Assembly: GCF_011378905.1 (NCBI RefSeq)
Contig: NZ_WTPY01000033.1
Span: 1 to 49,628 of the forward strand
DNA from: Paraglaciecola sp. 20A4
Lineage (GTDB): Bacteria > Pseudomonadota > Gammaproteobacteria > Enterobacterales > Alteromonadaceae
Length of the DNA stretch: 49,628 nt
Direction of reading: 5' to 3'
In this document: piece by piece, positions 1 through 8,210 of the stretch
Layout of the letters: each line of letters opens with the position of its first letter
Numbering within the stretch: the stretch's first letter is position 1
Program-made: the position numbers and the translations under genes
The notes under the pieces: model-generated
What the model was told of the DNA's origin: nothing
The model's database searches: none
What the model saw: only the letters and a program-made list of their open reading frames with translations

Positions 1-52
1 AAAAAGCGATTAGCATATATTCGGCTGACCGTTTTTTCTACCCGTTCAAGTT

Positions 53-1363
53 ATGCACTTATTCTTTGAATCCAAGCGTTTTTTTGGTGTTGTGTCCTTA
101 TTATTATTTAGCTTAATTCCTTGGTTAACTTACCAAGGACATCAAGCAATACTGCTGGATTTTAGTGAACAACGATTTCATTTGTTTAGCATGACTTTTT
201 GGCCCCAAGACCTTGTTTTAGTCTCGTGGATTTTTGTTATAGCTGCGTTTTTACTGTTTTTTGTTACCACTGTTGTTGGTCGAGTTTGGTGTGGTTTTAT
301 GTGTCCGCAAACAGTGTATACCTTTGTGTTTATTTGGTTAGAAGAAAAAATAGAAGGAAGCCGCAACAAACGTATTCATTTGGATCAACAAGACTGGTCA
401 TTAGCTAAGGTGTTTCAAAAGTTAATTAAACATGGCGCTTGGTTAAGTGTATCCGTTTTTACGGCACTAACCTTTGTGGGATATTTTGTGCCGATTCAGT
501 CATTATTCATTAATTTTTTCAACGCTAACATTGGTTTCTGGCCACTCTTTTGGGTATTGCTTTTTACGTTTTGTACTTACGCCAACGCAGGTTGGATGCG
601 CGAAATAATGTGCACTCATATGTGCCCTTACTCGCGTTTTCAATCCGCCATGTTTGACAATGATACTAAGACGGTAACCTATGACCATCAGCGCGGCGAA
701 GGTCGTGGACCACGATCTAAAAAACTATCTAGGAAAGAAGTCGCAGCTAAAGGTATGGGGGATTGTATAGATTGTAATCTGTGTGTGCAGGTTTGTCCCA
801 CTGGAATTGACATTAGAAACGGCTTGCAATACGAGTGCATTAACTGCGGTGCATGCGTGGACGCATGTAACAATGTCATGGATAATATGAATTATTCTAG
901 AGGCTTAATTAGTTTCACCTCTGTAGCTGCACTAGCAGGTCAACAAGCCAAATTACTGCGACCAAAAGTACTCGGATACTTTTTTGTTACCGTTGTAATT
1001 TTAATCGTTATGGTGTTTCAATATAATGCTCGTAAAGAACTTGACCTAAACGTAGTTCGAGACAGAACATCATTGTATCGTGAAAGTAATTTAGGCATGG
1101 TTGAAAATACGTATACCTTAGTCCTCATGAATAAATCACAGTCAACCATACCCGTTACCATTCAAGTACATGATTTAGTTTACCAAACACTTTCTGGTGA
1201 CACCCATTTAACTTTAGCGCCTGGCGAACTGCTGCATCATCCAGTTTCTATATCTGTTAATCCAGCAACGTTACAACAGGCCGTAACTCCCTTTTATTTT
1301 ACCCTCACAAGAGATAATACTGAAGAACCAACTAAACAAAAAGCTACTTTTATCTACCGATAG
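53..1363 (+). CDS. ccoG: CcoG/FixG-type cytochrome c oxidase accessory ferredoxin
   Basis: Membrane-bound polyferredoxin of the CcoG (FixG/RdxA) family, which assists copper handling during assembly of cbb3-type cytochrome oxidase. Seen: transmembrane segments near residues 10-28, 55-75, 130-150, 160-180 and 305-325; a WCGFMCPQT motif (C80, C84); a second cysteine pair in MCTHMCPYSRF; and two 4Fe-4S motifs, CIDCNLCVQVCPTG and CINCGACVDACNNV, at about 237-275. The C-terminal about 100 residues form the periplasmic Ig-like domain usual for the family. At 436 residues it is some 30-40 shorter than typical members, and the missing part is the N-terminus before the first membrane helix. In-frame stops at 11 and 26 block extension and no good ribosome binding site precedes ATG 53, so a 5' truncation or frameshift is possible. 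No cco structural genes are adjacent in the window. Confidence 0.9.
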   Translation: MHLFFESKRFFGVVSLLLFSLIPWLTYQGHQAILLDFSEQRFHLFSMTFWPQDLVLVSWIFVIAAFLLFFVTTVVGRVWCGFMCPQTVYTFVFIWLEEKIEGSRNKRIHLDQQDWSLAKVFQKLIKHGAWLSVSVFTALTFVGYFVPIQSLFINFFNANIGFWPLFWVLLFTFCTYANAGWMREIMCTHMCPYSRFQSAMFDNDTKTVTYDHQRGEGRGPRSKKLSRKEVAAKGMGDCIDCNLCVQVCPTGIDIRNGLQYECINCGACVDACNNVMDNMNYSRGLISFTSVAALAGQQAKLLRPKVLGYFFVTVVILIVMVFQYNARKELDLNVVRDRTSLYRESNLGMVENTYTLVLMNKSQSTIPVTIQVHDLVYQTLSGDTHLTLAPGELLHHPVSISVNPATLQQAVTPFYFTLTRDNTEEPTKQKATFIYR

Positions 1364-1505
1364 AAAGTCCTAAGTTAATAGCAAGCAAGCAAAAGTAGAG
1401 CAGCTAATTACTTAGATAATGTAGTAACAGGTGTTGTAGTCAACTAATTCACAAACTTTGGATTAGTTTGACTCTCCGCTCTGCAGGGGGCTGACCGTTG
1501 TAGAT

Positions 1506-1544
1506 CCTACGAAGACATCCACCTTGACCCTACGAAGACATCCA
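1506..1544. repeat. Tandem 16-bp direct repeat in a gene-free stretch
   Basis: Two copies of CCTACGAAGACATCCA (1506-1521 and 1529-1544) lie 23 bp apart. The surrounding interval 1364-1724 holds no supported gene. The only other visible element there is the strong ribosome binding site (AAGGAGG) directly before the next gene. Function unknown; this could be a paired binding site or a small duplication. Confidence 0.7.
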
Positions 1545-1724
1545 TGTTTCTATACAGAACAAAAAAAGGTACGGTGCGGTAAAATATACTACCTTTGCAA
1601 TGCGTTAACGCGCGGGCTAAAAATGACCTAAGACGAAAGGCAGAAAATTCTGTTTTTAATACGTGAATGTCGACAATGAGTATTTTTAGAAAATACTATT
1701 GTTAGGTTTTTTAAGGAGGAAAGT

Positions 1725-2192
1725 ATGAAGAAAATTTTAGGGATGGCGTCCATTGCCTTTTTGACGGGATGTGCATCAGCTAATTATTCGGACATCAACA
1801 CTAGCCAAGCCGTTATTAGCAATCTCAAAGTGATTGAACTGGGTAAAGCTGGAACAAAAAAGCATCAGTTAGATGTCAAATTTGATTATAGCATCAAGGA
1901 CTATAGTGACGTTACTGGGCTGTATAAATGCTCAATCTTGTTTACGAGCTCTCAGGAGGAACTGGTAACGGTCACTACAAAGCGAGAGCCGTGCAAAATT
2001 GATTCTGAAAGTGGTTCTGTATCAATTAAGTGGGATACCCCTTTATCAACGAGTGCTGGTTACTCAAAGGAAAGTTTACGCAAAATGGTATTCCCCCTCG
2101 AGTATCAAGTGACTATACATCAGAAGAGGACAAAGAATTCAAATGTCGTGATAGGAATGAGCCAACCTCTTTACATAACCTCAGATACATAA
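1725..2192 (+). CDS. Putative lipoprotein of unknown function
   Basis: A 155-residue protein with a lipoprotein signal peptide: a short basic N-terminus, a hydrophobic stretch and the lipobox LTGC at residues 14-17, predicting lipidation at C17 and attachment to the cell envelope. The mature part is polar with several short beta-like stretches and two further cysteines (near residues 69 and 90) that could form a disulfide. No family was recognised. The start is well supported by AAGGAGG about 7 bases upstream. It stands alone, with a terminator-like hairpin 40 bases after its stop. Confidence 0.8.
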   Translation: MKKILGMASIAFLTGCASANYSDINTSQAVISNLKVIELGKAGTKKHQLDVKFDYSIKDYSDVTGLYKCSILFTSSQEELVTVTTKREPCKIDSESGSVSIKWDTPLSTSAGYSKESLRKMVFPLEYQVTIHQKRTKNSNVVIGMSQPLYITSDT

Positions 2193-2230
2193 CTGACGTT
2201 TGAACACGCTTGTTTATCCAGTAAGGGATA

Positions 2231-2269
2231 AAACACGGCGCTTCTTCACTGTTATCGCGTCGTGTTTTT
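2231..2269 (+). terminator. Intrinsic terminator after the lipoprotein gene
   Basis: An 11-bp stem (2231-2241 with 2257-2267, one G-T wobble) containing ACACGGCGC is followed by T5. Almost the same stem recurs after selO at 6435-6474. The A-run on the left lets it work on both strands. Confidence 0.8.
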
Positions 2270-2359
2270 GGCCATTAAAAATATACAGACCTATAAGTTT
2301 ACGTAAAATAAAGTAAATATTCTGTTCCGCAAGATTACTCAACGGAATGCGCTGATTAC

Positions 2360-2394
2360 CGGGCGCCGGGCGCCGGGCACCGAGCACCGGACGC
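2360..2394. repeat. Degenerate heptanucleotide tandem repeat, GC-rich
   Basis: Five consecutive 7-mers: CGGGCGC, CGGGCGC, CGGGCAC, CGAGCAC, CGGACGC. The tract is far richer in GC than its surroundings (2270-2574 is otherwise AT-rich and gene-free). A different heptamer array occurs at 8415-8473. Short 7-bp repeats of this kind are known in other bacteria (the STRR sequences of cyanobacteria are one class); homology to those is not claimed. Confidence 0.8.
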
Positions 2395-2574
2395 TCATCA
2401 CCAAATAAGTCTAGTTCAGGCCTTAAATTTGAATCTGCTACCTTTTATCATGAATGTCCTTATATCTTCTTTTTATATACCAATTAAGTTTTGATAGGAG
2501 TAGCTTGCATAGCCAACAGCTTTGTTGGCTAATTGGTAGGGGGTTTGGGGTAAGCCTAGTTTCAGTAATTCTCT

Positions 2575-4167
2575 CTATTTCTTGACATATTCATCCCTTA
2601 ATTCTCGCTTCTGAATTTTGCCAATCGTGCTTCTTGGTAGCGTACTTCTAAATTCTACAGCTGAAATTCGTTGGGTTTTACCTAACCGGTTATTAACCCA
2701 ATCTGTGATGTCTTGTTCAGTTTCAGTTACACCTTCTTTCAACACGACTAAAGCAAGTGGCGTTTCCCCCCATTTGTCACTGGGAATACCAATAACTGCG
2801 ACATCTGAAATGCCATTATGTTGAATAAGTTCGGCTTCGATATCAGCAGCATAAATATTAAATCCTCCCGAAATGATCATGTCTTTTTTCCTGTCCAGTA
2901 AGAAAAGAAATCCATCTTCATCAAAACGGCCAATATCACCGCTTTTAAAGTAGGTCTTACCTTTAGAGCAAGTCCAAAGCATGTCATTGGTTAAATCTGG
3001 GCGTTTATAATAACCGCTCATCATCGCAGCGGAGCGCCCGACAATTTCGCCAATACTTCCTTGCGGTAATTCTGCTCCTTGTTCATCGATTATGCGTAGC
3101 TCAACGCCCTCACTAGCACGGCCTACAGACGCTAATTTATCGGGAAAATCAGTTACTGATAACACCGTGCCTATCCCGCCTTCGGTCAAACCATAGACTT
3201 CAATAAGCTTGCCTGGCCATTTATCAATCGCCTCTTGTTTTATTCCTTCTCGTAACGGCGCACTTGTCGATAATTTAACCTGGAAACTACTCAAATCGTA
3301 ATGATGGAAGTTTTTATGATCCAAAATACGTTGGTATTGAACTGGTACCAGCATTGTATGGGTCACTTTCTCCGCTTCAGCTAGTTTTAAAAACGCTTCA
3401 GCTTCAAACTTTGGCATTAGAACAATCCGGCCGCCAAGGGCAAGAGTTGGCAATAATACAACCAGTGTCGTATTAGAATAAAGTGCTGTAGAACTCAGCG
3501 TAATCGCTTCTGATGAGATGCCTAATCCTTCAAAACCCACCACATGTTGATTTCGCATGGAATGACTTTGTTCAATCCCTTTAGGTACGCCTGTCGTACC
3601 AGAACTATAAATAAGGTTGAACGGATCCTCTGGAAGAATATCGACACTCATTGCAGTGTCAGGCGCAGAGGATACCAATGGTTCATAAGGGGTCCATGCC
3701 TCTGCCGAAAAGTCTAGAGAGACATAGCCATCTGTCGGCACTGCTTCGAGGGTTCCAATAAATGGTTCAATATAATGTTGATTATTTTTGGATACAAAAA
3801 CCATTTTAGAGCCACTATCCCGGATCATGACTTTTAACTGCTCGCTAGATGCCATTCCAGATAAAGGGACAATACATACGCCGGCTTGCAACCCGCCCAA
3901 GAATATTTCAATATATTCGATACTACTTTTAGCAAGGATTGCGATTTTACTACCTCGCCCTAAACCACGGCTTGCCAACATGTTTGAGACTTGATTGATA
4001 CGTGGCATAAAAGTCTTCCATTGACGCGTTTCGCCATCAACGGTTAAAACGTTTAATTCTGGGAAGTTCTTAGCGATATTTCTAATCCGTTCCGGAAAGG
4101 AGGTAAAGTTATCTTTGTAGATGATTTCTTCTAAAAAATCTGGTTTAACGTTTGGCATTTCGCTCAT
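2575..4167 (-). CDS. AMP-dependent acyl-CoA synthetase/ligase
   Basis: Member of the ANL adenylate-forming family, activating a carboxylic acid with ATP and then forming a CoA thioester. Seen in order: the phosphate-binding motif YSSGTTGVPKG (about residues 189-199), YGLTEGG (A5, about 325), the SGDIGRFDEDGF block (A7), LDRKKDMIISGGFNIYAADIE (A8 hinge, with the KKDMI context of CoA ligases), and a C-terminal STIGKIQKREL with the catalytic lysine. The 530-residue length is typical for medium/long-chain fatty acid or aryl-acid CoA ligases. The substrate cannot be read from the sequence. It is monocistronic: the stretch downstream is non-coding and the upstream neighbour is divergent. Start ATG at 4167. 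Confidence 0.9.
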   Translation of the reverse strand: MSEMPNVKPDFLEEIIYKDNFTSFPERIRNIAKNFPELNVLTVDGETRQWKTFMPRINQVSNMLASRGLGRGSKIAILAKSSIEYIEIFLGGLQAGVCIVPLSGMASSEQLKVMIRDSGSKMVFVSKNNQHYIEPFIGTLEAVPTDGYVSLDFSAEAWTPYEPLVSSAPDTAMSVDILPEDPFNLIYSSGTTGVPKGIEQSHSMRNQHVVGFEGLGISSEAITLSSTALYSNTTLVVLLPTLALGGRIVLMPKFEAEAFLKLAEAEKVTHTMLVPVQYQRILDHKNFHHYDLSSFQVKLSTSAPLREGIKQEAIDKWPGKLIEVYGLTEGGIGTVLSVTDFPDKLASVGRASEGVELRIIDEQGAELPQGSIGEIVGRSAAMMSGYYKRPDLTNDMLWTCSKGKTYFKSGDIGRFDEDGFLFLLDRKKDMIISGGFNIYAADIEAELIQHNGISDVAVIGIPSDKWGETPLALVVLKEGVTETEQDITDWVNNRLGKTQRISAVEFRSTLPRSTIGKIQKRELRDEYVKK

Positions 4168-4321
4168 ATGATTATTCCCATTTTTACTATTTATTGAAGA
4201 GCCTTAAGTTCATTCTCAGTATTTTTTAATGGATTGTAAACACTATGTTGGTTTTTATTACATGGGTAAAAGCCAGTGATAACTAACTATTTTTATTGGT
4301 GATATTCGTTACGGCAACTAG

Positions 4322-4477
4322 GCGCTTCACGTAAAGCATATGGACGTTCTTGTACGGGATCCGGAAGGTAATGCGTTAGGTCATTTTGTTTCAAGTCAGT
4401 TTAATTATTGGTATTTTTTCAAGGCAACTTTAGCAAATAGCGTTTCATCCATTTCTTTAGTGCAAATAGTCAAATAA
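4322..4477 (+). pseudogene. Possible remnant of a VOC/glyoxalase-like gene
   Basis: An open frame just after a stop at 4319 encodes MDVLVRDPEGNALGHFV (from ATG 4340), which looks like the C-terminal DPxGN strand of a vicinal-oxygen-chelate protein, then runs into unrelated residues. No N-terminal half is found upstream. The rest of the 4168-4672 interval between the acyl-CoA synthetase and selO shows no other gene. The match is short and could be chance. Confidence 0.25.
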
Positions 4478-4696
4478 ACCTTAAATGCTCAACAGTGTTC
4501 GCACTTACAATTAAGGAAACTAATTACTTACTTTGTACATGAGGTAGCACAAAATTAGTAAAAAGGGCGAGAGAAAATGATGGCGTCTGCGTTTAGAAGT
4601 ATTCCTGACAGTGGTACTTTAAAGAAGATCTGAGGTATCTAAATGCAATATACTGTTGTTAATTAGATTTATATGAAAAAAGGGTGTTTGAATTCC

Positions 4697-6400
4697 ATGG
4701 CTAACCAACTTATTACTGATGTGCCTAAAAGCGTGCACACACTTGAAGATTTGGCCAAGTTAAGTGATTACTCCTTACTTGATTCTCTTAACTGTGACCC
4801 CGATGCCACTGAAACGGGCGATGACTACGCACCAAGACAGGTGTTTTCTGGGCACTATGTGCCGGTTAAACCTACGCCTATTGCTAACCCGGTATACGTT
4901 GCCCATAGCGAAACATTCTTTGCTGAATTAGGGTTTGATGACAACCTAGTGCACACAGAGGGTTTTGCTAGTTTATTTACCGGCGATATGTCCAATGTTC
5001 CATCCCCTATGCGCCGAGTTGGGTGGGCCACAGGCTATGCGCTGTCTATTTATGGTACTGAATACATTCAGCAGTGTCCTTTTGGTACTGGCAACGGTTA
5101 CGGCGATGGGCGAGCGGTTTCTGTGCTTGAAGCCGTGATTGATAAAAAGCGCTGGGAGATGCAGTTAAAAGGTGGCGGGCCAACCCCTTACTGTCGTGGC
5201 GGAGATGGCAGAGCCGTGTTGCGTTCAAGTGTCAGGGAGTTTTTAGTACAAGAGCACATGCATGGCTTGGGTGTGCCAACGTCGCGATCGTTATGTTTGT
5301 TTGTCTCGCAATCAGAACAAGTAAGGCGCCCTTGGTATTCTGAAGGCTCTTATGCCACAAACCCAGATATGAACGTATCTAACCCTGTGGCGATTTCAAC
5401 GCGCGTCGCACCTTCGTTTTTAAGAGTGGGTCAACTTGAACTCTTTGCTCGTCGCGCTCGCGTTAATCAGCATCCCGATGCGCTCAAAGAGCTAGAGATG
5501 ATCGTGTTGCATTTGATTGCGCGTGAATATCAAAATGAGATTGATCACGAGCTCGCCATTGCAGAAAAAGTCGTACAATTAGCGCTCGCATTCCGTGACC
5601 GATTAACCACGTTGATTAGCCACTGGCTGCGCGTAGGCTACTGCCAAGGCAACTTTAATAGTGACAACTGTGCTTGTGGTGGTTATACGCTCGATTACGG
5701 TCCATTTGGTTTTATTGAGCTTTTTGACCCTTATTACCAACCATGGACGGGTGGGGGACAACATTTTTCGTTCTTCAACCAAGGGGCGGCAGCACAAACA
5801 AATTTCGACATGTTTTGTAAAGCTTTACAACCTTTGCTCTCGGTAGCGCCCGAAGCGCTTGCGGAATTGAATCAGATAAACCTTGGGTTCGCTTCAGCCA
5901 TGCAAGATAAAATGGAAAAAATGTGGGCATCAAAACTTGGCCTAGCGTCTTTTGATGCTCAGCTGTTTAATCAACTGATCACGTTAATGGTACAAACATC
6001 GGTCGACTACAGCATTTTCTTTCGTGAACTCTCCAAAATCCCAGATGATATTTCAGGTGTCAGCAAAAGTTTCTACAACACGCCAACAGACGAGTTATCC
6101 GAACAATGGGCATTGTGGTTACAAAAGTGGCGAAGTATGCTTAATACTCAAGAGAGTATTCAAAAAACTGCGCACATGATGCAGCAGGTTAACCCTAAAT
6201 ATACCTGGCGAGAATGGCTAGTTGTGCCAGCTTACCAGCAAGCGGGTAAAGGTGACTTCGAACTTGTTCGAGAGTTGCAGCAGGTATTAACACAGCCCTT
6301 TGATGAACAGTCGAGCGAGATTGAAAGTAAGTACTACAGCTTAAAACCACAGGCGTTTTTTGATGCAGGTGGGGTGTCTCACTACAGTTGTTCTTCTTAA
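4697..6400 (+). CDS. selO: SelO-family protein adenylyltransferase (YdiU/SelO)
   Basis: SelO proteins have a pseudokinase fold and transfer AMP from ATP to Ser/Thr/Tyr of target proteins, many linked to redox stress. Seen: the N-terminal [16 protein letters not shown], the glycine-rich [13 protein letters not shown], the conserved [20 protein letters not shown] (contains the nucleotide-binding lysine), and the catalytic segment GNFNSDN...LDYGPFGF, keeping the NxDN and DYG residues. The usual HGVMNTDN is replaced by a cysteine-flanked form ([15 protein letters not shown]), which places this protein in a longer SelO subgroup (about 567 residues against about 480 in E. coli). ATG 4697 (MANQLIT) is chosen because AGGG lies upstream; ATG 4673, in frame and eight codons earlier, has no ribosome binding site. 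A terminator follows. Confidence 0.9.
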   Translation: MANQLITDVPKSVHTLEDLAKLSDYSLLDSLNCDPDATETGDDYAPRQVFSGHYVPVKPTPIANPVYVAHSETFFAELGFDDNLVHTEGFASLFTGDMSNVPSPMRRVGWATGYALSIYGTEYIQQCPFGTGNGYGDGRAVSVLEAVIDKKRWEMQLKGGGPTPYCRGGDGRAVLRSSVREFLVQEHMHGLGVPTSRSLCLFVSQSEQVRRPWYSEGSYATNPDMNVSNPVAISTRVAPSFLRVGQLELFARRARVNQHPDALKELEMIVLHLIAREYQNEIDHELAIAEKVVQLALAFRDRLTTLISHWLRVGYCQGNFNSDNCACGGYTLDYGPFGFIELFDPYYQPWTGGGQHFSFFNQGAAAQTNFDMFCKALQPLLSVAPEALAELNQINLGFASAMQDKMEKMWASKLGLASFDAQLFNQLITLMVQTSVDYSIFFRELSKIPDDISGVSKSFYNTPTDELSEQWALWLQKWRSMLNTQESIQKTAHMMQQVNPKYTWREWLVVPAYQQAGKGDFELVRELQQVLTQPFDEQSSEIESKYYSLKPQAFFDAGGVSHYSCSS

Positions 6401-6434
6401 ATAGAAATAAGCTCGCTTACTCTTTATCAAACAA

Positions 6435-6474
6435 AAAACACGGCGCTGCGATAGCATTATCGCGCCGTGTTTTT
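6435..6474. terminator. Bidirectional intrinsic terminator after selO
   Basis: A perfect 12-bp stem AAAACACGGCGC / GCGCCGTGTTTT (6435-6446 with 6462-6473) has T5 on the right and an A-run on the left. It is nearly identical to the stem at 2231-2269. It can also stop transcription arriving from the convergent gene at 6609-7019. Confidence 0.85.
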
Positions 6475-6608
6475 CACCGAGTAAATAGATAGCGAGCATA
6501 ATTATCTTCATATGCTTTAGCGCGGAGCATATTTCATATGTAACACTGAAAATTGATTTAGTTGCGTTACTGCACACCCCCTTAAAGGCTCAAAAAACAG
6601 ATACCGCT

Positions 6609-7019
6609 TTAATGCTCTTTTGCTTTTTGGTTATCTGAGAATAACAGCAAGTAGGTCAGGCCGATAATGCCAAACAATGCACAGCCTGATAATAAGAAAG
6701 GGTCAATCACGATGTTTTCTTTAAATTCGAACGTTCCTGCTGATATCTTCTTCCAGCCCATAAAATGTTGGTTAGCAGCAACGGTCGCGCCGAAAAAGCC
6801 GATGACCAAGCCAATGTATTTAGCAATCCAGTGCGTGGCGACGGGGGATATTAATATAAGTCCTAAAATACCGATAACGGTGCGTTGTGCTCGGCAATAA
6901 GGGCAAACGTAAGCCATACCGGTGAGGTCCGTTGACCATGCCACTAGTGAGACAACAATTGCGACTAATCCAACTATCTTAGTGTGCGCCAAATAGGTGT
7001 TTAAATTCAAAAGGTTCAT
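6609..7019 (-). CDS. DsbB-like four-helix membrane protein
   Basis: A 136-residue protein with four hydrophobic helices (about residues 12-30, 46-62, 66-84 and 108-127). A CPYCRAQR motif sits between helices 1 and 2 and GATVAANQHFMGW ends helix 3. Both are placed as in DsbB, the quinone-dependent oxidase of DsbA (CxxC followed by a QR/ER-like motif, and an RHxxLQ-like helix end). The second DsbB cysteine pair is missing; the only other cysteine is in helix 4. It may therefore be a reduced DsbB relative or an unrelated thiol membrane protein; function is uncertain. The ribosome binding site AAGGAAA lies about 8 bases before ATG 7019. Confidence 0.6.
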   Translation of the reverse strand: MNLLNLNTYLAHTKIVGLVAIVVSLVAWSTDLTGMAYVCPYCRAQRTVIGILGLILISPVATHWIAKYIGLVIGFFGATVAANQHFMGWKKISAGTFEFKENIVIDPFLLSGCALFGIIGLTYLLLFSDNQKAKEH

Positions 7020-7211
7020 GTGTGTTTATTTCCTTATTCAAAGCGATATTTGGTAGCGTGTGTAGTATTAAGAACAGCTGCACGCTAATCGCACCACGGC
7101 TTAGCTATATTGCTGACAAACTCGACCCCGCAAAAAAATCGATACGCGGGCGAAATTCGATAGTGAATAATGTACTCGCCATTGCCTGTTATCACTTATG
7201 TCATTAATCAA

Positions 7212-7703
7212 TTACAGCGCATATACATGATGTACCGCTAAGCCTGATAAATACAAACCAAGGCCAAAGACTGAATGATTAATAATACTATGCACTCTGG
7301 CGGAATTAGGGTTTGCTGTGCGAGACGCGGCAATACCTGCCCCCATGCCCAGCTGCATTATCAAAAAGGGTGCTAACACGGTAGCAATACCAACTAAAAG
7401 CGCAGGCCCAACGGTTGGACTGTGTACCCACGGGCTTCCGTAAATAATAACCAAGATAGCTGCGTAACTTATGCCAATTACATAGTGGGCAACCCATCCA
7501 ATAAGGAGCTCGAAGCGCATTGTGCCTGATGTAGCGATAGCGTCATGAATAAATTTCCCTTTAGGTATGTAGGCTATCCAGCGTCCAACCATTGCCCAAT
7601 TCGTGGGGGGAATACCGAATAACTGCATCCTCAATATAGCCCAGACATCCATCACAACTGTGGCGCCAATCCCGATGAGTAAGGTAAAAAATAATGTGTT
7701 CAT
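7212..7703 (-). CDS. DUF2938-family membrane protein
   Basis: A 163-residue integral membrane protein with four to five hydrophobic helices and the N-terminal pattern GIGATVVMDVWAILRMQLFG...NWAMVGRW, characteristic of the DUF2938 family. Its function is not known. It lies head to head with the MerR-type regulator at 7782, separated by about 80 bases that contain a 20-bp dyad, so it is the likely target of that regulator. The start ATG 7703 has AGAGAAG about 5 bases upstream. Confidence 0.75.
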   Translation of the reverse strand: MNTLFFTLLIGIGATVVMDVWAILRMQLFGIPPTNWAMVGRWIAYIPKGKFIHDAIATSGTMRFELLIGWVAHYVIGISYAAILVIIYGSPWVHSPTVGPALLVGIATVLAPFLIMQLGMGAGIAASRTANPNSARVHSIINHSVFGLGLYLSGLAVHHVYAL

Positions 7704-7750
7704 AGACTTCTCTGTTGCTGGTTATAGATTCAAACTGATGCTAGTCTACA

Positions 7751-7770
7751 ACTTAAAGTTAACTTGAGGT
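7751..7770. promoter_or_regulatory. MerR/SoxR-like operator dyad
   Basis: ACTTAAAGTTAACTTGAGGT is a 20-bp inverted repeat centred on GTTAAC with two mismatched positions. It closely resembles the SoxR-type operator core CTCAAGTTAACTTGAG. It lies between the divergent DUF2938 and merR-type genes, ending 11 bases before ATG 7782, where MerR regulators usually bind the stretched spacer of the promoter they control. Confidence 0.65.
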
Positions 7771-7781
7771 CAAGTGCTGTT

Positions 7782-8210
7782 ATGGATATTTCTACTGTGG
7801 CTAAGCGTTCTGGCGTGCCTGCTTCTACGTTGCGCTATTATGAGGAGAAAGGATTAATTTGCTCTATCGGTAGGAAAGGATTACAACGTCTTTTTGCAGC
7901 TAACATATTAGAGCGGTTAGCATTGATAGCCTTAGGCCGCGTGGCTGGATTTTCACTGGAGGAAATTTCGGGCATTTTAGGGGCGGGTGACAACCCTGAT
8001 ATCGACCGAGAAATGTTGCTAACAAAAGCCACTGAATTGGACCGCACCATCCAAAAATTAACTGCCATGCGCGATGGACTACAACACGCTGCCGCATGCA
8101 CCGCTCCTAGTCACCTAGAATGCCCGAGGTTTCGCCGCTTAATGGGGCTAGCCGCCTCTGGTGCAATTAAAGGCCAACCCTCGAATAAACCCGTAAAGAA
8201 ATCGCAGTGA
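7782..8210 (+). CDS. MerR-family transcriptional regulator
   Basis: A winged-helix MerR protein: MDISTVAKRSGVPASTLRYYEEKGLI is the HTH and first wing, followed by LQRLFAANILERLALI and GFSLEEI of the second HTH, then a dimerisation coiled coil (about residues 75-105). The C-terminus carries two cysteines in CTAPSHLEC; this is not the SoxR 2Fe-2S pattern, but the pair could sense a metal or redox signal. ATG 7782 is preferred. The in-frame TTG at 7764 would start inside the operator dyad. It is divergent from the DUF2938 gene, which it probably controls together with its own expression. Confidence 0.85.
   Translation: MDISTVAKRSGVPASTLRYYEEKGLICSIGRKGLQRLFAANILERLALIALGRVAGFSLEEISGILGAGDNPDIDREMLLTKATELDRTIQKLTAMRDGLQHAAACTAPSHLECPRFRRLMGLAASGAIKGQPSNKPVKKSQ

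Noticed and set aside
2360-2394. CRISPR array
   Set aside because: Units are only 7 bases with no spacers.
4673-4696. Earlier in-frame ATG of selO (MKKGCLNS extension)
   Set aside because: No ribosome binding site upstream, and the AGGG serving the second ATG lies within this extension.
7764-7781. TTG start of the MerR gene
   Set aside because: It lies inside the operator dyad and adds six residues before the conserved MDISTVAKRSG start.
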